The position numbers and the translations under genes are program-made. The notes under the pieces are model-generated. The model was not told where the DNA came from, made no database searches, and saw only the letters and a list, made by a program, of their open reading frames with translations. A DNA stretch of 13,302 nucleotides. It comes from Clostridia bacterium. GTDB taxonomy: Bacteria; Bacillota; Clostridia; UBA1381. The stretch is from assembly GCA_900770405.1 (NCBI GenBank), contig CAAGKL010000154.1, forward strand, positions 1 to 13,302. The letters are read 5' to 3'. This document shows, one piece after another, positions 7,046 to 13,302 of the stretch (the stretch's first letter is position 1; every line of letters begins with the position of its first letter).

Positions 7046-9594
7046 CCTTCCGTTACCCCGGCGCGGACACGGACGCGCTTTGCGGCATAAGCTTAAGCAT
7101 CTCTTCCGGCGAATTTGTGACGCTTTGCGGCAAATCCGGCTGCGGAAAAACCACGCTGTTGCGGCTTTTAAAGCCATCGGTCGCACCGCACGGCGAACTC
7201 GGCGGGAAAATATTATACGACGGCAGGCAAATCGACACGCTCACTCCCCGCGAGCAGGCGGAGAGCATCGGCTTTGTTATGCAAAATCCCGACAGCCAGC
7301 TTGTCTGCGACAAGGTCTGGCACGAGCTTGCCTTCGCGCTCGAAAATCTCGGCGAGCCGACCGAAAAAATCCGCGCACGCGTCGCGGAAACGGCGGCATT
7401 TTTCGGAATTTCCGACCTGTTTTACAAAAACACCGCCGAGCTGTCGGGCGGGCAAAAGCAGCTTGTAAACCTTGCTGCCACGCTCGTGCTCGCGCCGAAG
7501 CTGCTGATCTTGGACGAGCCGACCGCACAGCTTGACCCGATTGCGGCATACGACTTCTTGCAGAGCCTTCTGCGCGTGAAAAACGAGCTCGGCGTCACGG
7601 TTATTCTTTGCGAGCACCGCCTGGAGGACGCATTCCCGCTGTCGGACAGAGTTCTGGTTATGGAGGACGGCGCCGTGATTGCCGACGGCGCGCCGCGGGC
7701 TGTCGGGGATATTCTGACCGCACGCGCAAGCGATATGACCGCCGCGCTTCCCGCGCCGATGCGCGTCTACTACTCGGTAAAAAGCCCGCTCCCTTGCCCC
7801 GTCACGGTCGGCGAGGGCAGAGCGTGGCTCGAAAAAACAGCGCCCGAAAATCCCCGCGTCCCCGCTGATGCGCCGCAAAAGCACAGCGAGACTGTGCTCG
7901 ACGTGCGCGGGGTGTGGTTCAGGTATGAGCGAGACGGCGCGGACATTATAAAAAATCTGACATTCTCGGCAAGGCGCGGCGAGCTCCTTTCGATAATCGG
8001 CGCGAACGGCGCAGGAAAATCAACCGCACTGGCGGTAATCTGCGGGCTTTTAAAGCCGCAGCGCGGGAGTATAAAAACCGCGGACGGTCTGACAATCGCA
8101 ATGCTTGCGCAAAACCCCGCAGACGTTTTCACGGAAAAAACCGTGCGGCTCGACCTTTACGAGATGCTGCCCGCCGGGCTGTCCCCCGACGAAAAGGAGG
8201 CGGCAATCGCCGATACGGTGTCCGTGTGCGGCATCGGCGCGCTTTTGGAGCGCCACCCCTACGACCTCTCCGGCGGCGAGCAGCAGCGCGCGGCAATCGC
8301 GAAAATTCTGCTGCGTGCGCCAGACATTCTGCTCCTGGACGAGCCGACAAAGGGGCTTTGCGCACACTACAAAATCCGCCTTGCCGGGCTTTTCAAAAAG
8401 CTCATCGACGGCGGAACGACGATAATCACCGTGTCGCACGACATCGAGTTCTGCGCACGCCATTCCGACCGCGTCGCGATGTTTTTCGACGGCGCTGTCA
8501 TTTCCGAGGGTACGCCGCGCGGCTTTTTTGCCGCCAACAGCTTCCACACCACCGCCGCAAGCCGAATGTCACGCGGGATTTTGGACGGCGCGGTGCTGTG
8601 CGAGGATATAATTTCGGCAATCGGCGGCAGACTGCCGGACGACGTTCAAAATGTACCCGAGCCGCCCGCGATACCGCCGGAAATACCGCCGCCCAAGCCC
8701 GCGTCAAAGCCAAAGAGCCTTCCGCGCGGCATAATATTTACGGCATTGTTTCTCGCGGTGCAGTACCTCACGGCGAGGTTCAAGGAAAGCATCCCGCTGC
8801 CGCCGGCATATCTTCTGTCAACGGTATTTGCAGCACTGGCGCTGTCGGGCTTTCTACCGGCACAGCTGCCGCACGCACCCGCGGGAAAGGCCGCAAAAAA
8901 GCCGCGGCGCGGCGCGGCGGCGACACCTATACTACTCGCGGCGGCGCTTGTGACGGTGCTTTGCGGGGTGTACCTTTTGGGCGACAGAAAATACTACATA
9001 ATCAGCCTGCTGATTATTGCCGAGACGCTCGCGGCGTTTTTCCTCTCGTTTGAGAGACGGCGTCCCGATGCGCGCGAGGTAATAATAATCGGTGTGCTGT
9101 GCGCACTGGCGATTGCCGGCAGGACGCTCTTTGCGATGCTGCCGCAGTTCAAGCCCGTGTGCGCGGTCGTGATCACGGCGGGCGTATGCTTCGGGTCGGG
9201 CGCGGGATTCCTGACCGGGGCGGTGTCGGCGTTTGTGTCGAATTTTTACTTCGGGCAAGGGCCGTGGACACCATGGCAGATGTTCTCCTTTGGCATAATC
9301 GGCGCGCTGGCGGGATTTTTGTCCGACCGGGGTATTCTGCCGATGCGGCGGCTGCCGCTTTGCATATTCGGCGCGCTCGCGTGCATATTCATCTACGGCG
9401 CAATTATGAACCCCGCATCGGTGCTGATGATGCACCCGACGCCGGACGTGCGGATGCTTCTGGCAAGCTATATTGCCGGGCTGCCGTTCGACCTGGTACA
9501 CGCGGCATCAACAGTATTCTTCCTATGGTTCGCAGCCGAGCCGCTTTGCGAAAAGCTCGGCCGCGTTAAGATAAAATACGGTTTAGATACTTAA
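7018..9594 (+). CDS. Single-chain ECF transporter: two ATPase domains fused to a substrate-binding S component
   Basis: This 858-residue protein joins parts that are usually three proteins. ATPase 1 (about 1-235) has Walker A GKSGCGKTT (38-46), Q-loop MQNPDSQL, signature LSGGQ (142-146), Walker B LLILDE (162-167), an intact D-loop aspartate (D173) and H200. ATPase 2 (about 292-515) has Walker A GANGAGKST (328-336), LSGGE (417-421), LLLDE and H474, but its D-loop reads KGLC with Cys448 where aspartate is expected. A proline-rich linker (about 547-566, PEPPAIPPEIPPPKP) leads into the membrane region: about four hydrophobic segments (570-685) and then a six-segment S-component core (about 690-845) with GRTLFAMLPQFKPV and NFYFGQGPWTPWQM (742-755). 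Together with the T component it would form a complete ECF importer. Riboswitch control and the neighbouring transcobalamin-like genes suggest cobalamin, cobinamide or another corrinoid as substrate; the family of the S core was not pinned down further. Confidence 0.92.
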   Translation: MEKITIENLTFRYPGADTDALCGISLSISSGEFVTLCGKSGCGKTTLLRLLKPSVAPHGELGGKILYDGRQIDTLTPREQAESIGFVMQNPDSQLVCDKVWHELAFALENLGEPTEKIRARVAETAAFFGISDLFYKNTAELSGGQKQLVNLAATLVLAPKLLILDEPTAQLDPIAAYDFLQSLLRVKNELGVTVILCEHRLEDAFPLSDRVLVMEDGAVIADGAPRAVGDILTARASDMTAALPAPMRVYYSVKSPLPCPVTVGEGRAWLEKTAPENPRVPADAPQKHSETVLDVRGVWFRYERDGADIIKNLTFSARRGELLSIIGANGAGKSTALAVICGLLKPQRGSIKTADGLTIAMLAQNPADVFTEKTVRLDLYEMLPAGLSPDEKEAAIADTVSVCGIGALLERHPYDLSGGEQQRAAIAKILLRAPDILLLDEPTKGLCAHYKIRLAGLFKKLIDGGTTIITVSHDIEFCARHSDRVAMFFDGAVISEGTPRGFFAANSFHTTAASRMSRGILDGAVLCEDIISAIGGRLPDDVQNVPEPPAIPPEIPPPKPASKPKSLPRGIIFTALFLAVQYLTARFKESIPLPPAYLLSTVFAALALSGFLPAQLPHAPAGKAAKKPRRGAAATPILLAAALVTVLCGVYLLGDRKYYIISLLIIAETLAAFFLSFERRRPDAREVIIIGVLCALAIAGRTLFAMLPQFKPVCAVVITAGVCFGSGAGFLTGAVSAFVSNFYFGQGPWTPWQMFSFGIIGALAGFLSDRGILPMRRLPLCIFGALACIFIYGAIMNPASVLMMHPTPDVRMLLASYIAGLPFDLVHAASTVFFLWFAAEPLCEKLGRVKIKYGLDT

Positions 9595-9605
9595 GAGGTG
9601 ATTTT

Positions 9606-10619
9606 GTGAAAAAACTTATTATTATGATTCTGGCGATTTTTTCGGTTTCCGCAGCGGCGGCATTTGCGCAGAGCGGCGAGGGCAGCAGCGTATATTTTAT
9701 GATGGAACGCGTGGTCGAAAATGATGACGGCGGGTACGAGCATACACTTCTCGCCGACCCGATGAAGGTGTACAAAAACGGCTTTTACAATTATTCGGGG
9801 CAATTTATTAAGTTTGAAATGCCCGCCGCAACAGTTGCGGACGCAGTTGACGGCATACTTTCGTACTATAAAGACAACGGCGAGCCTATGTCCGAGGTAA
9901 GCAGCGCGGTTTTGAATGACTATTATTTTGACGGAAGTTTTTTCAATGGTTTTGACATTTCCGGGATTGACGGCGATTACTATGATACACCGACGTCAAT
10001 TATATACAAAACATCCAGTGACGGACTTGCTTCCTATAATATATCCGACGAGGACGGCACGGTATTCCGCCTTGTGTTCGGCAAAGATGTCTCTATTTTT
10101 TGGACGGAAATTTCCGACGAGACCCTGCCCACCTCCGATGAGCTTATCTGTGCGATGGGCGATTACTGCGAGGCGTTAGCCGAGACCGGCGTATCCAAAG
10201 CGGCGACCGCTGCATATACCGATGCGCTCGGCAATTTCTTCGCCCCGGATATGCAGGAGGAGCTCTGCACCGCACTTACCGATAGCCTTGCGCCATCGTC
10301 GGGCAAAATCACAATCGGCTGCGCGCACAACGGGCTGATCGCATTGGGCAACACTGTCAGCGGAGGTCTTGACGCAAGCATCGACAACGGCACCGGCACG
10401 GCAGCTGCGGCTGTGGTTACACTGGTGTTGTACGATTCCGACAAGCGCCCGATATACGTCGCGTCCCAACCGACAACGCTCGCCGTCGGAAAAAGCGCCG
10501 TTTCCTTTACAAATATTTCGGCAAGCTGCACCGGCGGATTTTCGCTCAAGGTATTCGCCTGGAATTCCTTCGGCGGCTTTGTGCCGCTGGCTGATGCGTT
10601 TAGTGCAGAATTAGAATAA
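9606..10619 (+). CDS. Secreted protein of unknown function in the B12 operon
   Basis: I do not recognise a named family for this 337-residue protein. The GTG start at 9606 is preceded by AAGAGGTG (9593-9600), and residues 1-21 form a clear signal peptide (MKKLIIMILAIFSVSAAAAF). Residues about 27-160 are rich in Tyr, Asp and Gly with a segment VYKNGFYNYSGQFIKFEMPA, followed by an alpha-helical stretch (about 176-235). The end (about 240-337) looks like a beta-sandwich with SLKVFAWNSFGGFVPLADAF, a kind of ending I associate with clostridial surface proteins. No SLH motif, LPXTG or C-terminal membrane segment is visible, so it may be soluble or held by a partner. It starts 12 bases after the transporter fusion and ends 14 before the GLUG-like gene, so it should be on the riboswitch transcript. 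Part of the first half looks less GC-rich than the neighbouring genes by eye. Confidence 0.8.
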   Translation: MKKLIIMILAIFSVSAAAAFAQSGEGSSVYFMMERVVENDDGGYEHTLLADPMKVYKNGFYNYSGQFIKFEMPAATVADAVDGILSYYKDNGEPMSEVSSAVLNDYYFDGSFFNGFDISGIDGDYYDTPTSIIYKTSSDGLASYNISDEDGTVFRLVFGKDVSIFWTEISDETLPTSDELICAMGDYCEALAETGVSKAATAAYTDALGNFFAPDMQEELCTALTDSLAPSSGKITIGCAHNGLIALGNTVSGGLDASIDNGTGTAAAAVVTLVLYDSDKRPIYVASQPTTLAVGKSAVSFTNISASCTGGFSLKVFAWNSFGGFVPLADAFSAELE

Positions 10620-10633
10620 TCGGGAGGTAAAAA

Positions 10634-13302
10634 ATGATTAAAAAGAGATTTCTAAGCCTGCTGTGCGCTGTCGGTATACTGCTTACGCTTATGCCGCAGG
10701 CGCTCGCGGCGCAGACCCTTTCCGCCGATGCGGACGGCGTGTATTTAATCGACAGCGCAGAGGATTTATTCCTCTTCGCAGACGAGGTCAACGGCGGTAA
10801 CCGCACCGCAAATGCGCGGCTTACCGACGACATCGACCTTGCGGGCGAGCCCTGGACGCCGATCGGCGCGGGCTACGACTACAAAAGCTACGGCATTGTG
10901 CCCGACACGGCATATAGTGGCTGCTTCGACGGTGGCGGGCACAAAATTTCCGGGCTGTTCATCGAAACAAAGCTCCGCAAAAAGCAGGACGTCGACTATT
11001 TTGACACCTACTGCCAGGGCTTATTCGGCATAATCGGGCAGAACGGCACGGTCAAAAATCTGAGCGTTGACGGCGTTATAAACGCGCGCGCAAAGGGCAA
11101 CGAATACGTCAGCGCCGCGCGGTATGCCGGCGGCATCTGCGGCATAAACGCCGGGCTGATTTTAAACTGCACCAACAACGTGTCCGTCACCTGCCACAAC
11201 TATGCGGGCGGCATCTGCGGGCAGCTCGGGGCGCAGTTTGAGGGCAAGAGCCGCGTCGGCGGGCGCATTATCAACTGCGAAAACAACGCCCCCGTCACAG
11301 CTACCTCGGAAAGCGCCGCGCACGCGGGCGGCATCTGCGGGCAGCTCGCTGTCGGCGAAATATCTTTCGCGAAAAACCACGGCAGCGTCACCGCACCGAA
11401 CACGGGCTCGCAAAAGCAGATTGTGGCGCTCGGCGGCATCTGCGGCGGCGACACAGCCGGCTCGGGCAGCGCGCTGATTGAAAAATCCTTCTCCGACGGC
11501 AGCGTCGGCACGGGCAGCGGCGTATACATCGGCGGCATTACAGGGCTTTGCCACCGCGCGGAAATACGCGACGTTTACGCGCTCGGCGAAATCCTCGGCG
11601 GCGGCTACACCGCTGCGCTGGCGGGGTATATGGTCGGCGGCGGCATCGAAAATGCGTACGCGCGCGGCAAGGCGGTCGGCTCGGCGGAAAATTCCACCCT
11701 TGAAAACATCTACGACGTATCGGCGGACACCGTCACGGCGGCACAGCTCGGCGACGCGTTTATCGACACCGACACCCTGCCCGAAATCGACTTTTCAAAA
11801 GCGCCGACCGGCGCGGAGGAAAGCTTTTCGGTCCGCGATTTCGACCTCGAAAACGGCAAAATTACCATTCGGCTCGACCGGGCACTTTATCAGACAAACC
11901 TGAGCGAGCGCGATTTTGAAATAAGCGCCTATGTAAACGGCGAGGCGGCGGAGCTTGCAGACATCACCACCGCGCAGTCGGAGGCGGCATTTGAAATCCG
12001 CTTTGCGCCGTTTAACGCCGAGGCGGAGCTGCGCGTCAGCGTGGACGGCATCGAGCACACAATCACGACCCCCGCGTCGGATTTCTGGACGGATTACCGC
12101 GCGGCGGGCTTTTCCGGCAGCGGTACAAAATCCGCGCCGTACGAAATTTCGACCCCGGAGGAGCTCGCACTTTTGGCATACCGCGTGAACCGCGGCGAGG
12201 ATATGGAGGGCGCATATTTCGCGCTCACCGGCAGCATTGACCTGACCGGCAAAAAATGGCTCAGCATCGGCTATTCGGACAAGTACGAGCAGAATTTTTA
12301 CACAAGCAAGCCGTTTTGCGGGAGCTTTGACGGCGCGAATTATGAAATCCGCGGCATCGACGCGGTCGAAAACGGCTACACTGCGGGACTTTTCGGGCTC
12401 TGCGGCGAGACGGCGCGCGTCTTTGACGTTACGCTGCGCGGCAGCGTCAGAAATTCCGCCGAAAGCGGCTATGCAATCGCCGGCGCGGTTTGCGCCGCGA
12501 ACTACGGCATTATCGAGGGCTGCAAAAGCTACGCGGACGTCACATCAGTCGGCAGTGCGGGCGGCATTGCGGCATACAACGGCGCGGTCAACACGCGCTC
12601 GGGCGGCACGGTAAACGCGTGTGCGGTCTATGGCAGCGTCACCGCGGCTGGCGAATGCGGCGGCATCGCGGCGTTCAGCTCGGGCACGATTACCGCATGC
12701 GCGGGGCTCGCCGACGTGCGCTCGACCGACAGCTTTGCCGGCGGCATCTGCGGCTACAACTACGACGACAGCGTACTGCTCTCCGGCTGCCGCTCTGCGG
12801 GCGAGGTGCATGCGGCATCATTTGCCGGCGGCATCTGCGCGAAAGCGTACAAATCCAAAATTTCAAACTGCTACAGCGTCGGAAAAATTATCTCCGACAC
12901 CGATATGGCAGGCGGCATCATCGGCGACACGGTCAGCGGCTACCGGGTTAAAAACTGCTATTTTGCAGCCGGCAGCGCGCCTATGCCCTACGCCGAAAAT
13001 TCCGGAACAGGGCTTGAGAAAAAGACCTACGACGAGCTTTGCGCGCTCACGGACACTCTCGGCGGCGATTTTGCCGCGACGGACGGGCTCCCCGCGCTTT
13101 CGTGGGAGATAAGCGGCGAATACACGCCGGCAAGCCGCCGTCCAACCGGCGGCAATGACCCGCAGGAGCCGACAGAGCCTGCATTCGAGGAAGAGCCCGC
13201 CTATTCACCCGACGGCTACATCACGGCGTCGGACGGCTTTTCCGCGGGCAGCGGCACTGCGTCCGACCCATACATCATCGCAGGCGCATCGGAGCTTGCA
13301 TA
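10634..13302 (+). CDS. Large secreted GLUG-like repeat protein (3' end outside window)
   Basis: The frame is open from the ATG at 10634 to the right edge, about 889 residues without a stop, so the gene is truncated by the window. GGGAGG (10622-10627) is the ribosome binding site and residues 1-26 are a signal peptide (MIKKRFLSLLCAVGILLTLM and on to an ALA-AQ type site). The body is built of modules. Module 1 starts at about residue 36 (GVYLIDSAEDLFLFADEVN), module 2 at about 488 (GFSGSGTKSAPYEISTPEEL) and module 3 at about 867 (GFSAGSGTASDPYIIAGASE). Modules 1 and 2 contain short turns of the form AGGICG or a close variant, typical of GLUG-type right-handed beta-helices. An Ig-like stretch (about 395-480) lies between modules 1 and 2, and an acidic Pro-rich linker (about 837-860) precedes module 3. 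Such proteins act as adhesins or surface scaffolds; a link to cobalamin is suggested only by the operon. Any anchor would lie beyond the window. Confidence 0.88.
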   Translation, partial: MIKKRFLSLLCAVGILLTLMPQALAAQTLSADADGVYLIDSAEDLFLFADEVNGGNRTANARLTDDIDLAGEPWTPIGAGYDYKSYGIVPDTAYSGCFDGGGHKISGLFIETKLRKKQDVDYFDTYCQGLFGIIGQNGTVKNLSVDGVINARAKGNEYVSAARYAGGICGINAGLILNCTNNVSVTCHNYAGGICGQLGAQFEGKSRVGGRIINCENNAPVTATSESAAHAGGICGQLAVGEISFAKNHGSVTAPNTGSQKQIVALGGICGGDTAGSGSALIEKSFSDGSVGTGSGVYIGGITGLCHRAEIRDVYALGEILGGGYTAALAGYMVGGGIENAYARGKAVGSAENSTLENIYDVSADTVTAAQLGDAFIDTDTLPEIDFSKAPTGAEESFSVRDFDLENGKITIRLDRALYQTNLSERDFEISAYVNGEAAELADITTAQSEAAFEIRFAPFNAEAELRVSVDGIEHTITTPASDFWTDYRAAGFSGSGTKSAPYEISTPEELALLAYRVNRGEDMEGAYFALTGSIDLTGKKWLSIGYSDKYEQNFYTSKPFCGSFDGANYEIRGIDAVENGYTAGLFGLCGETARVFDVTLRGSVRNSAESGYAIAGAVCAANYGIIEGCKSYADVTSVGSAGGIAAYNGAVNTRSGGTVNACAVYGSVTAAGECGGIAAFSSGTITACAGLADVRSTDSFAGGICGYNYDDSVLLSGCRSAGEVHAASFAGGICAKAYKSKISNCYSVGKIISDTDMAGGIIGDTVSGYRVKNCYFAAGSAPMPYAENSGTGLEKKTYDELCALTDTLGGDFAATDGLPALSWEISGEYTPASRRPTGGNDPQEPTEPAFEEEPAYSPDGYITASDGFSAGSGTASDPYIIAGASELA
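11126..12925 (+). repeat. Array of degenerate AGGICG-type (GLUG-like) protein repeats
   Basis: About a dozen short coding repeats lie within the large secreted protein. Clear copies read AGGICGIN, AGGICGQL (twice), LGGICGGD, AGGICGYN, AGGICAKA and AGGIIGDT; weaker ones read IGGITGLC, AGGIAAYN and CGGIAAFS. The DNA GGCGGCATCTGCGG recurs nearly unchanged. Spacing between copies is irregular, about 25-60 residues, as expected of beta-helix coils rather than a recent tandem duplication. Confidence 0.75.

Noticed and set aside
8226..9053. A 275-codon + strand frame within the ATPase-S fusion
   Set aside because: The translation is Arg-rich and low in hydrophobic order, typical of a shifted frame; the overlapping fusion frame has all ABC motifs.
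6164..9594. A cobalt importer of the CbiMNQO type
   Set aside because: The T component is CbiQ-like, but there is no CbiN, the S region lacks the CbiM-type N-terminal Met-His start, and extracellular transcobalamin-like partners would not be needed for a metal ion. It remains a weaker alternative.
1..13302. CRISPR arrays, tRNA or rRNA genes, insertion sequences
   Set aside because: I looked for regular direct repeats with spacers, cloverleaf-like sequences, transposase motifs and inverted terminal repeats and saw none.

Overview
The window comes from a GC-rich, Gram-positive-type anaerobe, most likely a member of the Clostridia (Oscillospirales-like). The reasons are a PheS with the Firmicutes-style CxxC...CxxC insert, S-layer-homology (SLH) anchored secreted proteins, an ECF-type vitamin transporter, strong GGGAGG ribosome binding sites and factor-independent terminators. 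This is an inference from gene content; no rRNA or other direct marker is present. Every supported gene is on the + strand.

Region 1 (1-3468) is housekeeping. It holds the 3' end of pheS, a complete pheT and a stand-alone DEDDh 3'-5' exonuclease, closely spaced and ended by a clear intrinsic terminator at 3431-3468.

Region 2 (3469-3914) is a regulatory leader. It has an extended -10 promoter, a cobalamin (B12) riboswitch with a recognisable B12 box, and a 9-bp terminator hairpin with seven T's just before the first gene. A mutually exclusive antiterminator can be drawn. The expected logic is that high cobalamin terminates transcription and low cobalamin lets the operon be expressed.

Region 3 (3915 to the right edge) is one tightly packed operon of six genes, with gaps of 1 to 14 bases or overlaps and no internal terminator seen. 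Gene 1 is a secreted alpha/alpha-toroid (prenyltransferase/squalene-cyclase-like repeat) protein with three SLH motifs. Gene 2 is a tethered DUF4430 protein, the family related to the C-terminal beta domain of animal transcobalamin and intrinsic factor. Gene 3 is an ECF T component. Gene 4 is an unusual single-chain fusion of both ECF ATPases to the membrane substrate-binding (S) component. Gene 5 is an unrecognised secreted protein. Gene 6 is a large secreted GLUG-like repeat protein that runs off the right edge.

The most interesting reading is that genes 1 and 2 are the two halves of an intrinsic factor/transcobalamin-like cobalamin binder, split into an alpha-barrel protein on the cell wall and a beta-domain protein on the membrane. 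They would sit outside the cell and hand cobalamin or a corrinoid to the ECF transporter made by genes 3 and 4, all under a B12 riboswitch. The co-transcribed genes 5 and 6 would then be candidate extra surface parts of the same system. Riboswitch, domain families and gene order are visible in the sequence; cobalamin binding itself is inferred.
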